Assembly: GCA_015956445.1 (NCBI GenBank)
Contig: WIUZ02000024.1
Location: 496,001 to 560,000 of the forward strand
Source of the DNA: Thelephora terrestris
Taxonomy: Eukaryota; Basidiomycota; Agaricomycetes; Thelephorales; Thelephoraceae
Length of the DNA stretch: 64,000 bases
Reading direction: 5' to 3'
Positions 45,069 to 54,889 of this stretch are shown piece after piece. Under the pieces are notes generated by a model. The model was given only the letters and a program-made list of their open reading frames with translations. It ran no database searches and was not told where the DNA came from. Made by a program: the position numbers and the translations under genes. Each line of letters starts with the position of its first letter. Position 1 is the first letter of the stretch.

Positions 45069-47228
45069 ATGCCAGCGACGCTCCGCAACATCTTTCGAGT
45101 CGCATTGCGAGGAGAAGCTCTCCTCACCAATCCCCATTTCAACAAAGGGACCGCCTTTTCTTTGGAGGAACGCCGCGATTTCTGTCTCGGCGGCAGGCTG
45201 CCCTCCAAAGTTGCCACCCTAGACGAACAATGCCAAAGAGCCTACGATCAACTGAACAGTCAAGAGAGCCCCCTTCACAAAAATGGCTTCCTCCAAAGCC
45301 TCAAAGACCAGAACCGTGTTCTATATTTCGCACTACTGAGCAAGCACCTGAGGGAATTGATCCCCATCATCTACACGCCCACGGAGGTGCGACTCTTCGC
45401 TGAAGGTTTCCATCGGTTCTGAGTGTCATTTAGGCTGACGCGATTGCCAATTACTCCCATCTGTTTCGCCGGAGTGAAGGAATGTACCTTACGTTCCCCA
45501 ACCAAGATTCCATGGAAGAGGACTTCTTGGAACAAACGCGGGGAAGGGAAATTGACCTTGTCGTATGCTCCGACGCTGAGGCGATTCTAGGCATTGGGGA
45601 TCAGGGTGTCGGTGTGAGTGGACGCGGACCTTGATCTCAATCGTTTTCCTTGAAAATTCTTACAATCTGTAGGGCATCGGTGTGCGCAAGCCCCCAAATG
45701 TTGTGGGCAGTGTTCCCAGTAGCTGACTTGACTGAGATTTATAGATATCCTCCGCCAAGTCATCTATCTACACGTAAGCTCGTTCGACTCCTACGCCTCT
45801 CGCTGTTCTTATATCTACCAGATTATTGGCGGGAGTGAACCCTGCTCGATCCTTGGCGGTCACACTGGATGTTGGTACGGACAACGACAGTCTCTTGAAC
45901 GACGAATTATACGTTGTGAGCCTTCCCTCTCCTCTAGCCTTCTGAATCCCACACCAAATTCCGTTGGTAGGGTTGGTCCAATAAACGCATCCGCGGAGAA
46001 GAGTACGACGCTTTTGTTGATAAGTGAGTCGGGAGATTCAGGTGGACTGCGCAGCGTGACAACACTTCGATACAGGTTTGTGCAGCTCGTTAGGAAGTAC
46101 CATCCACACAGTTTATTGCATTTTGAAGACTTCGGAACCGCCAACGCCTACAGGTTACTGGAAAAGTACAGAAATGAACATGCAGTGTTCAATGACGACA
46201 TGTGAGTGTGCTTAAGTCCCCGCCGCAGTAACTTCGACACCGCTTACAAAATCAAAGTCAAGGCACAGGAGCAGTTACTCTTGCGGCCGTCATGGCCGCC
46301 ATTGGAGTAACTAAGACCAAACTTTCGGACCAGAGATTCATCATCTACGGTGCAGGCTCTGCCGGGCTCGGTGTAGCACGTCAGATCCGGGATGCAATGG
46401 TCTTGATTGATGGTTTTCCCGTCGGAGAAGCAAACAAGCGGTTTTGGATGATCGATCGATACGGTGTCATCAAGGAGTCGTTAGGACCCTCAAAAATTCG
46501 CCCTGAACTCGAGGAGTTTACGCGTCCAGACGATGAATGGGTCAATGTCCAGAATTCTGACAATCAAGTTGGTTTATTAGATGCGGTGAGACAGGTGAAG
46601 CCCACAGTGTTGATTGGGTGTTCGACCCACAATGGTGCCTTCACGGAGGACGTGATCAAGGAGATGGCCAAAGGAACAGAGCGGCCGATAATCTTTCCAC
46701 TATCAAACCCGAGTCGACTAGTAGAAGTGGACCCGAAGGATGCGAACGACTGGACAAACGGCAAAGCTTTATTGGCCACCGGAAGCCCATTCCCGCCGTG
46801 CAAGATGCCGAACGGGAAAAACTACGTTATTGCGGAGTGTAACAGTGAGAAATCCAGATATACTATTATCTATGCGGGATTTTAACTCTAGTACGACCGC
46901 AGACGCTTTGATTTACCCTGGTATTGGGTTTGGGGCGGTTGTCTCCAAAAGCAAGACCTTGACCGATTCGATGATCATCGCCGCCACTCGCCGTCTCGCG
47001 TCCCTCTCTCCGGCCCTGAAAGACCCAGATGACGGACTCTTACCGGACTTCGGCGACTCTCCAGGAGTTAACTTAGAAGTTGCGATCGCCGTAGCTGAAC
47101 AAGCCGTGGAGGAAGGACGGGCGGGGATCCAGTGTCAGAAAGAAGACGTGCGGAGGCTTGTGACTGATGCTCAGTGGAAACCGCTATACGCGGAATATGT
47201 GTACGATGCGAATGGAGAGAAGGAGTAG
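45069..47228 (+). CDS. MAE1: Malic enzyme (NAD(P)-dependent)
   Basis: Nine exons (45069-45386, 45434-45613, 45673-45681, 45745-45773, 45822-45915, 45971-46023, 46076-46201, 46258-46844, 46903-47228) give 573 aa. The enzyme oxidatively decarboxylates malate to pyruvate with NAD(P)+ and a divalent metal. Landmarks: LIPIIYTPTEADAIANYSHL with the catalytic Tyr, DLVVCSDAEAILGIGDQGVG, TLDVGTDND, HFEDFGTANAYRLLEKYR, FNDDIQGTGAVTLAA, the dinucleotide fold FIIYGAGSAGLGVARQI, and LFPLSNPS-like IIFPLSNPSRLVEVDP. Exon 3 is just 9 nt (Gly-Ile-Gly) and restores the conserved GVGGIGIS. A mitochondrial presequence is possible (MPATLRNIFRVALRGEALLT is basic and amphipathic) but not certain. The cofactor cannot be settled by eye. 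Confidence 0.95.
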
Positions 47229-47355
47229 GCCCCAAGTAGGCCCTGTACTTATAGTTCGATCACGGATAAGGTTATTCCAGTTCAGCAATGCCTAGACAAA
47301 TCTGAATAAAGGGGCGGCTTGCTGCTGATCTGCTTAAAGTCAGAGTTTACATCAC

Positions 47356-47440
47356 AGCGACGTGGCGCAATGGATAGCGTGCCGGGCTCATAGGCACTCA
47401 CCTCTACCCGGAGGTTCCTCGATCGAGACGAGGCGTCGCT
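47356..47440 (+). tRNA. Initiator tRNA-Met (CAT) with a 13-nt intron
   Basis: Folds as a full cloverleaf: 7-bp acceptor AGCGACG/CGTCGCT, D-arm GCGC...GCGT, anticodon stem CCGGG/CCCGG and T-arm CCTCG/CGAGG. The loop CTCATAA is split after position 37 by a 13-nt intron (47393-47405, GGCACTCACCTCT). The anticodon is at 47389-47391. Initiator identity is indicated by an A1-U72 pair, three G-C pairs in the anticodon stem, and a T-loop beginning with A (ATCGAGA) instead of TTC. These are known hallmarks of eukaryotic initiator tRNA. It lies between malic enzyme and the AIF-like gene, on the same strand as both. Confidence 0.9.
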
Positions 47441-47441
47441 A

Positions 47442-47447
47442 TTTTTT
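47442..47447 (+). terminator. RNA polymerase III terminator
   Basis: Run of six T on the coding strand, two bases past the tRNA 3' end, followed by C-rich sequence. Confidence 0.75.
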
Positions 47448-47567
47448 CCCCCCGCAATTGGTCATCTTAGTAAACGTCTTTACGTAAGTGGTTGGAACGA
47501 TGAGATTGTGACCTCATGCATCCGTTCGATGACCAAGGTAGCTTCCCACCCCCCTACGCCTTCAACC

Positions 47568-48919
47568 ATGACTTCCACCCAGAAGGATAATGTCGTGGTC
47601 GTTGGAGGCGGTATATCTGGTGTTACCGTGGCCCAAGGGCTCTCAAAGAAGCTCGACCACCGCAAATTCAACCTCATTCTCATCGAGCCTCGTCCTTTCC
47701 ACGTATGGCTTCCGGCCGCAGCCCGCATGGTGGTTACGAGCGACGAAAAGTTTGCGGAGACCGCCGTGTTCCCTTTCGACAGGGTCTTTGCAAAGGATAA
47801 GGGCACCGTCAGGCAGGACAAGGTTGTGAGCATCAAGACGGGCAAGGGGGAGGAAGCTGGCGAGCTTGAGCTGGCGAGTGGTGAAACTCTCCAATATCGG
47901 GGTGAGCACGCCTCATATGTCCGTCTCCTTTTGGCGCGTCTCATCTTGACGCTCCCTGGACCAGCTCTCGTTTTGGCAACCGGTTCTAAGTGGTCGGGAC
48001 CCATCGACCTGCCTGATAGTGAAGCCGACTTCCGTAAATGCGTTACACAGTGGCGCGAGAAAATCAGAGCCGCCCCAGACATCGTCATTGTTGGCGGGGG
48101 TGCCGTTGGGGTTGAGCTCTCTGGCGAGATCAGAGATGAGTATCCAGTACGTCGTGCCATCAACGTGTTACGCCTTGGGGTTGATCTCCGTGTTTAGGAA
48201 AAGCATATTACACTCGTCCACGGGCAGGATAACCTGTTGAACGACACATACCCAGCCAAGTACAGGAATCGTGTCAAAGCAGGGGTCGCCGCTCGAAATA
48301 TAGACTTGATGCTTGGCGAGTTCGTCACAGAATTTCCTCCTTCTGGATCCGGAGAGCTCGTCCTTAGGTCTGGGGAGAGGCTCAATGCCGGCCTTGTCGT
48401 AAGTTCGTGCTGTCTCGCCCTCTGAACGAACTCAATAGAATCATGACAGGTCATCACCTCGGGACCTAAACCCAACACTGGTTTCATTGGGACATCCCTC
48501 GGGCCCGAAGCGCTTACGGAAACCAAGCTTGTCAAAGTGGAAAAGACATTGCAGCTACGATCCCATCCCGCGATCTTTGCCGCTGGGGATATCGTCGATT
48601 GGAAGGAACAGAAACAAGCAGCGAAAGCTAACGGGCATGGGCCGGTTGTAGTCGCAAACGTGTTGAACCTTCTCGCGGGAAAGCCGGATCGGAAGGAGTA
48701 TGGAGGGTTCCCTGAGATAATCATGATAACCAACGGAAGGGTAAGGAAGCGTAAACCGTTTTGGATTCTGTCATTTCTCACCCATGTTTGCAACCATAGA
48801 ATGGAGGATCCGCGTACCTTCCTTACCTTTGGGGAATTGTGTTGGGTAGCTTCATCACGGTCCTCGTCAAGTCAAAGGGCTTGCTGATCTGGATGACTCG
48901 TGCGAAAATGGGTTATTGA
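47568..48919 (+). CDS. AIF/AMID-like FAD-dependent oxidoreductase
   Basis: Five exons (47568-47901, 47965-48146, 48198-48398, 48450-48740, 48800-48919) give 375 aa. A FAD-binding Rossmann motif near the start (VVVVGGGISGVTVAQ), a second dinucleotide motif (IVIVGGGAVGVELSGEI) and the FAD loop (HPAIFAAGDIVDW) mark the pyridine nucleotide-disulphide oxidoreductase class, nearest to AMID/AIFM2-type NAD(P)H oxidoreductases. These reduce quinones at membranes, and in animals the homologue is ferroptosis suppressor FSP1. The C-terminal hydrophobic segment (YLWGIVLGSFITVLV) would tether it. The start at 47568 has good context (AACCATGAC); an in-frame ATG at 47529 would add 13 residues. Physiological substrate not known. 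Confidence 0.9.
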
Positions 48920-49178
48920 TTGCCGCGAATTACTTAGGGCTCGATTATTACTTTGTATGCCCACGAATCTCGGAATATCACGCAGTCCCTACTCGTATTC
49001 GGGATGAGCCTCGACGCTCGAGGTGGCTACAGTTGGTCAGCTGACAGTGAGGAGGACCATCTAGCCCCTGAATGGATTCGGATCAATCAAGGATGGTCAC
49101 GAGATTGCGGGGTATAATAACCACTATGCCTGAGAGACGTCACTTCACCCACCGTTTCGCTACTCCATTTGCATCTCC

Positions 49179-49736
49179 ATGAGCGAAACCAGCGCCGCAC
49201 TCACTCATCTTCCGGCCGTTAAAGTCGGCGGACGTCGTCTCTCCGCTTCCAGACAGAAGCACAACCCACATAATGTCAAGTGCGTCCTCGAATCCCCGTT
49301 TGCAAGGCTCGTGTTTTTATTCCCTTGGCCGAGGCCAAGTTACTGCGAAAACATCCATTCTAACCCACGGTCATGCAGTGATCAGCTTCACACAGAAGCC
49401 AATCTGCAAGTTGAAGAGGATTCCGGGCCAGTTGATTATCCCCGTCCAAGTCCTCCGCCCGACTTTGTTCGTCGAGCCAAGCTCAATGTGGAAACCCAAC
49501 TCGACCCCACTTCAAGTTCGGAGTCGTTGGAGGCTTCAAATCCCTTTGGCCACATTCACAACCAATACGAGGAGGAGTCTCCCAAGACCGAGAAGAAGAA
49601 CCATCACCAGATGATGAACGACCTCGAAAAGCAGAGCCGTGCGTCGTCAAACTTGGATTCGAAACGGCCGACCAGGGACCACACCGAACAAACTAACCCT
49701 AAGAGGATCGACCAGCCAGCGGGAAAGGGGCGCTGA
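49179..49736 (+). CDS. Small charged hypothetical protein (about 152 aa)
   Basis: Exon 1 (49179-49279) encodes MSETSAALTHLPAVKVGGRR and so on. A GTGCGT donor at 49280 and a CATGCAG acceptor ending at 49378 join it in frame to exon 2 (49379-49736). The 99-nt segment is also open, so an unspliced 185-aa form is possible. The protein is hydrophilic, with PRPSPPPDFVRRAKL, Ser clusters and a Glu/Lys-rich C-terminal half that may form a helix or coiled coil. No family recognised. Confidence 0.6.
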   Translation: MSETSAALTHLPAVKVGGRRLSASRQKHNPHNVKCVLESPFARLVFLFPWPRPSYCENIHSNPRSCSDQLHTEANLQVEEDSGPVDYPRPSPPPDFVRRAKLNVETQLDPTSSSESLEASNPFGHIHNQYEEESPKTEKKNHHQMMNDLEKQSRASSNLDSKRPTRDHTEQTNPKRIDQPAGKGR

Positions 49737-49960
49737 GCTCGAGACCCTCTCCAAATTGCTTGATGAACGTAGCGCTTGTAAAGGTTCATGAATGTTTTCT
49801 TACTAAGTGTACAGTGTAACGGATCAGAGGCCATATTGTCAACGGAATCGCACACAAGAATAAACAGAAAGTCCGATGGTGAATCTATATACGTCCATAC
49901 GTGAGAGCTGCGCCCAGTATGACGTCCAGAGAATGTAACGGACCGTGAGCGAAGTGAAAA

Positions 49961-51699
49961 CTACGAAATGGTGTCGCCCCATACTCTTTCCACCCACTCA
50001 ACGGTCCTCATTAACGTCGATGCTGCAATGGAACACTGTTTGGAAAGGACAGGGTCTTCAAAACCTTTCGCCACTATGGGGATTTCCTTCTGCACGCACT
50101 GCAGTGGAGGGGATGGTGAGGAAACTCCCCCTTGGTGTTTGGGACGGCCACTGTGCATTGCGGGAGAGAGTTGCTCCTCGACAACGGGATTATTTAGTAG
50201 GGCCACGGACAAAGCGGCCAACAATCTCTTCTGGAAAAGGATGAACACCGGGTCGTCTGTGCGTAAGATACGGTCCACGGTGCTTCGTAGCCTTTGCTCC
50301 AGATGCCTATCAAGCGTCGTCACGCCAGGGGGTAGGGCACTGATATGTGTCATCACCACCTCGTCCGCGAGGTTGATGATCTTAGTCTCCGATGGTCCAA
50401 AGTCATTTTCCATGATCTCGGACTCGAGAAGAGTCCATATGCGCTGAGTGAACGTCCAGTTAGCGGGGGACTCGAAATCGGCCGTCCGAGAGTGCGATGG
50501 TAGTGAGTTGGGGGCTGTGTGAGGGGCGGGCACAAGAGACCTGAGCGACGCAGCAATAACGAGCGCCTGAACGCAGTTCTGAAGCCGGATCAAAGTAGGT
50601 CCAGAGAGCAGAAACTGAGGAGGGAGCATGTTTGGAGGTTCAGGATCGCGCTTTGCACTTGCGTCAGGATCAATATGATCTGAGCCGTTTGTTACTTCGT
50701 GCAAACGTGACAGACCGAAGAGTTGAGAAGTGACGGCGTGGGGTTTTCCCAGCGATTCAACGAGCTTGAGGATCCAGAGCTGTTTCTGTTGGACCTGCAG
50801 TGCGGGGTCTGCAGGCTGAAAGCCTTCCATCCACCGTGACCACCTCTTTTGCATCGCCTCCTCGGATTCCCAAAGCTGGAGAACTAATTTCCGTTCCTGG
50901 GCCTCAGCCATCATTGCCACCATATCGACCAGTTCTCGTTCGGATGCTTTTGCTAAAACCGCGTTAGAATAGTCGTTACGCATGTCGGTCGAAAGTGCGA
51001 ACACGGATCGGATTCCATTGACGAGTAACTCTGCCAGTTCCCCCGTAGATGCTGAAGGTGATCGATGATCCAGCTGGTGTAGAATCTCATCAATGGTGGC
51101 ATCGCGAACGGGAGCGCATCGTTGTCGCAGTGCCACGAGAACATCGTGTAGATGTGTGATAGCGGAGAGGAGCGGAGAGGTTGTGGGGGGGAGAGGGAGG
51201 GAGAAAGCGACCAGAGCCGGATGTTTGGATGGGAACAAAGGTGCTAGGACCTCATGAAGATCCTTGTACAGACCCTTGAGACGACTGATCTGTGAGGGTA
51301 GTGACGGGGAAGAAAGTGCTTCGAGAGCCTGATAAGGCGAACCAACATGAGCTAGCGGCCCAACAACTTTCACCGACGGAGCTTTACCTGGTCCCAAAAT
51401 GCCTGATGCATGGTCTTTCCCACCGATTTCTCGATCGTGGATTCCGGAGGACTTGACTTGTTGATCCCAGACAGAACGGAGAGTAGAGACTTCCCTGGAG
51501 CCACCACTTTCTGTGGATCTTGGGCAAGAAGATGGAATAAATACGCCGCGTCGAGGGACGTGATCAGCGAGCTGGGGATGGCGGCACCTTCGGGTACGGA
51601 CATCTGAAGCACGGGTGCGCTGAGAGGCGGAGAGGGCTCGGTCGCAACAGAAGGGCCAAGATCTGGACCCTCCTTCGTAGCTGGTCCTCCTAGATGCAT
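49961..51699 (-). CDS. TCP11 (T-complex 11/SOK1-like) family protein
   Basis: Exons 51699-51388 and 51328-49961 with a 60-nt intron (GTAAAG...TATCAG) give 559 aa. The region SQISRLKGLYKDLHEVLAPL through VVALRQRCAPVRDATIDEIL is characteristic of the TCP11 domain, which continues with GELAELLVNGIRSVFALSTD and an all-helical C-terminus. In yeast the homologue Sok1 can suppress loss of cAMP-dependent kinase. The molecular activity is unknown, so a role in cAMP signalling is by homology only. The large frame continues upstream of the splice site in another reading (51799 leftward), but only the spliced reading gives MHQAFWDQALEALSS, which suits the family. The ATG at 51699 follows a stop in its own frame. 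Confidence 0.82.
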
Positions 51700-51876
51700 T
51701 GGAAGAGAGTGACTGGAGTTGCTCGGTCAGCCTGAGTGCTGCGACCGTTTTACCTACACTCGGATGAAATCTCCGATGGATCGATCGACAAGATATCACG
51801 TGAAGCTTCTGCCTGTAACCGGCAACAACGGGGACTCGAACTTTTGGACCTTCAGGCCTTCAGGTCTCTGGTGGTC
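51700..51876. promoter_or_regulatory. Shared upstream region of TCP11 and ATG101
   Basis: Only 177 bp separate the two divergent start codons, so core promoter elements must overlap. No TATA box seen on either strand. Confidence 0.5.
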
Positions 51877-52702
51877 ATGAGCGAGCCACACCCGACAATC
51901 ACCATTGACCTTGTGCGTCCCTTTGGAATCATGGTCTCGAACGATTGCTGTACAGTTGATTGAAAGCTCAGGTCTTAGATCGGCATCTGACCAAGGATGT
52001 CCTCCGCGCCATCTTGCACTCGATTCTATTCCACAGACTCTTCGGAACCGTAAAACCCAAGATATTCGAGATTCTTGATGTAACGATGGTACGTTTCGCA
52101 TGATCTCCCAAGAGAAGCTCGCCCACTGGTGTCTTTGACAGCCCGGGGTAGCCGACCCAGACATGGAGAGCCTCGTCGACGAGAAGGTGGACGCCTTTTG
52201 GAAAGGAGTCGATGGTGGAGCAAGCAAAAGCGGTCAGATAATCGTCACGTTTTCAGAAAAGAAGCAAAAGAAGACGACGTGGTTCCAAGTGTACGCTGGA
52301 GAGGTGCATCTCTCCTCGTCCTTTTCTACTCCTCAGCTGCTCATCATGACTTCACAGGAGGAAGTCCCATGGGAACAATGGTACTTCAGAACCTTAAAAT
52401 AGCGCACATGTTCTAACCGTTTCTCACAGGATTATCAGCGCAGAAATACGACAACCAAAGTCTGACCAAGGTGTGCAATACCAAATTTTCAAGGACGTTT
52501 CGTCATGACGAATGGTGACCCAGATCGACAAACTTTCGATGCTAATCTCGCTTCAGCCTTGGCAAACTCACTGAGGACAATCCTAACACATACTTCCTCA
52601 GAACGAGGCAGGTTGGCAGTTCCCCTCATTACCGAGGCGCACAGCATTTCACCGTTTCCGATGAAAATGGTTGTCAAGGTCGGCGGAATTGACGTTGGTT
52701 AG
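51877..52702 (+). CDS. ATG101: Autophagy-related protein 101
   Basis: Six exons (51877-51912, 51972-52088, 52142-52303, 52358-52380, 52430-52470, 52524-52702) give 185 aa. Atg101 is a HORMA-domain protein that pairs with Atg13 in the Atg1/ULK autophagy-initiation complex of most eukaryotes (not S. cerevisiae). Matches include VLRAILHSILFHRLFGTVKP, SGQIIVTFSEKKQKKTTWFQ, EEVPWEQWIISAEI and the C-terminal MKMVVKVGGIDVG. Trp98-Phe99 followed by PWEQW fits the WF-finger loop that recruits downstream factors. The protein is shorter than the human one (218 aa). ATG101 is divergent from TCP11 across 177 bp. Confidence 0.93.
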
Positions 52703-53450
52703 CCTGAGTGCACCTCCCCCCACACACTTTCATTTTTTTACCATTCTATCTACCTCACCCTTTCTCTCGCCTCTTCGTTGTACTATATCCAACTGAATGC
52801 GTTTGGAAAATTTTCAACCTGTATCATCAAGTCGACGAGCGAAACCCGGGGTCCAGATCTGCCCCCTTTCAATGTCCGCACCCACTCGGACATGGGCTGG
52901 CAACCTCCCTCTGGGGTCATCGTCCCTCTGTTTTGCCCGAATTTGAATTAATCTGGGTGTCTGGGCGCTCGAAGCGGCCGTTCCAGCTGCTGGCATGTTA
53001 CTCTCAAGGGGCATGGCAATTCCCTTCAACCCTGCTTTCACAACCCACGCCGCTTCGACACACCCTGGCACGCTTCGGCGGGATCTCGCGTTCCATGCGA
53101 TTCGAAACACTTTCAATGTGATATTCAGTCTAGATGAGATGATGGTTCGCCCCCGTTCTTTCTAAATGTCCGAGCCACTCACTGATCCACTGGCACCTGT
53201 TCAGACACTACTGTTGTTCCCACACTTCAGGTATTTCTGTCGACAACTGTCTTACCCGCCCTATCCTTATTGAACAGCCATACGTGTGCCCGAGCTCATC
53301 TCTCGCTTTTTCCAGCGTAAAACACGCGAGATACTCAGATAGATATCGGACCGATTTATGGGTGCGGGATTGCTCCTTGCATCTCAATGGTTGGCCCCAT
53401 AACCGCGAAAACAAAAAACCTCCGCTCTATGCATGTACTTCTGTGAGAAT
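52703..53450. other. Convergent spacer, no supported gene
   Basis: Between the 3' ends of ATG101 and the SnoaL-like gene. Starts with a C/T-rich stretch. A 137-codon plus-strand frame (52708-53121) lacks motif and coding composition and is not called. Confidence 0.4.
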
Positions 53451-53996
53451 TTATGAATCGCGAGAAGGTTGAACAGCTTTCATAAACTCGGCTGTAAACT
53501 GGGAGTCCAGAAACTCTTCAACATGTTTGACCTTGAGCTCTCCATCCTCATTTGGGGCAATCTCAACGACCAAAGTCGCTTCGTTAACAAAAGGCACGCC
53601 GACAGTGGTATCTGCATAATCGGTGGCCTGGAGGAAAGGTCAGTGAAAGAATATGAATCCTGAAAGGAACCACCACGAACATGGATGAAAACCTTCCCAG
53701 GAATCTCGGTCATGGAATGGATATCAACCTAAGCGGAGGGTCAGAAATGTATCCCGGGTACCGTTGTGTAGATACCGACAAACCTTGAAGTTCTTCAGGA
53801 CGTCCTTGATTTTTCTGTAACTCTCGACCCATTGTTCCTTGTTCTGTCGGGGAATTTTTAAGGAACGGGGGAAGGTGTCATGGATATAGTCGGGATGCAG
53901 GGCTGCAGCGATCTGGTCGATGTCGCTGTCGATGAAACCCTGGGCCCATGCCATGATGGCCTTGGTTTGTGGGCTTTGCTCGGAAGTGGAAGACAT
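53451..53996 (-). CDS. NTF2/SnoaL-like domain protein
   Basis: Three exons (53996-53784, 53728-53681, 53627-53451) give 145 aa. The N-terminus MSSTSEQSPQTKAIMAWAQG, then FIDSDIDQIAAALHPDYIHD and VDIHSMTEIPGKVFIH, followed by a beta-rich end (TTVGVPFVNEATLVVEIAPN), fits a cone-shaped NTF2-like fold of the SnoaL type. These are small dimeric proteins of varied or unknown activity in fungi. The second donor is not fully certain. I used CAT|GTTCGT because it keeps frame with ATDYADTTVG; other GT sites nearby break it. Confidence 0.8.
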
Positions 53997-54224
53997 GGTT
54001 TGGAGGTGGGACGCAGGGCCTGGGAGGGGGACGTTCAGGTCTCAGACCTCAAATACGACCACTATTTCTCCGATATTCTCCATGGATTTCGAGGAATCAC
54101 GTTTGGTGAATGTCATGGCAGGCAGGGAAGTGGGCTAGTGACGTGATGACAAGATTCCACCTCCAGTTTGAGCTTGATCGCCGAAGGACTCCAGCGCCCG
54201 TTCGTCCATCAGCAACCACCATCC
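53997..54224. promoter_or_regulatory. Shared upstream region of SnoaL-like gene and PIN1
   Basis: 228 bp between divergent starts. No obvious TATA box. The PIN1 ATG itself forms the end of the leader exon. Confidence 0.45.
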
Positions 54225-54809
54225 ATGGTACGCTACATGTCAAAATTCCTCCACCGAAAGCTCACAATCGCCTCAGTCTCAGTGGGAAATCAGAATGTCC
54301 GGATCCCGAGGGGTCGCCTACTTTTACAACCCAGCGACCAAAGCCTCAGTCTGGGAAACCCCTGATGGTCTCACCGAAGAAGAGGTTAAGAAGCTTCCCG
54401 GAGCTGAATTACTCACCAGGCCCGTGAAGGTCAGGGCTAGCCACCTCTTGGTGAAACATTCTGGGAGCAGGAACCCCTCTAGCTGGAGACAGGTTCGGTC
54501 TTCCGATTTCTTATCCTGTGCCCCACCTCAATCATCGCACAGGCCAAGATAACCTGTTCGAAAGCTGAAGCTATCGAGACCCTCCGAAAATACCAATCCC
54601 AGATTAACGGATCCCACGAAAGATTCGCCGAACTTGCAAAGGAGTACTCGGACTGCAGTTCCGCTCGCATGGGCGGGGATCTTGGTGTCTTTGGCTCCGG
54701 ACAGATGCAGAAGCCATTTGAGAACGCCGCATTTGCGTTGAAAATCGGAGAGATGAGCGATATCGTCGAGACAGAGAGCGGCGTTCATCTCATTCTGCGA
54801 ACTGAATAG
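54225..54809 (+). CDS. ESS1: Peptidyl-prolyl isomerase PIN1/ESS1 (WW plus parvulin)
   Basis: Coding exons 54225-54227, 54283-54492 and 54543-54809 give 159 aa. It isomerises phospho-Ser/Thr-Pro bonds in mitotic proteins and the RNA polymerase II C-terminal domain. The WW domain spans residues 1-34 with Trp2 and Trp25 ([17 protein letters not shown], then SVWETP). The parvulin domain has [18 protein letters not shown] (phosphate-binding basic cluster), [13 protein letters not shown] with the catalytic Cys near 109, [20 protein letters not shown] and [10 protein letters not shown]. The first coding exon is just the ATG, directly followed by GTACGC. This is required because the first WW tryptophan opens exon 2. 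No other Met lies before that Trp; starting at Met6 would delete it. Confidence 0.95.
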
Positions 54810-54889
54810 TGGTGCTCTACTCAGAAAAAGAAGATAGCTGTACTTATAGTGTGTCGATTGTGAATGTTGACAGTCATCTAACGACAACC

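Noticed and set aside
47508-47567. Earlier GTG start of the AIF-like frame
   Set aside because: GTG is not a normal start here, and the ATG at 47568 has better context right before the FAD motif.
51330-51799. Continuous minus-strand frame upstream of 51328 as the N-terminus of the TCP11 protein
   Set aside because: It crosses an intron and gives Arg/Ser-rich nonsense. The spliced frame from 51699 is hydrophobic-helical and fits the family.
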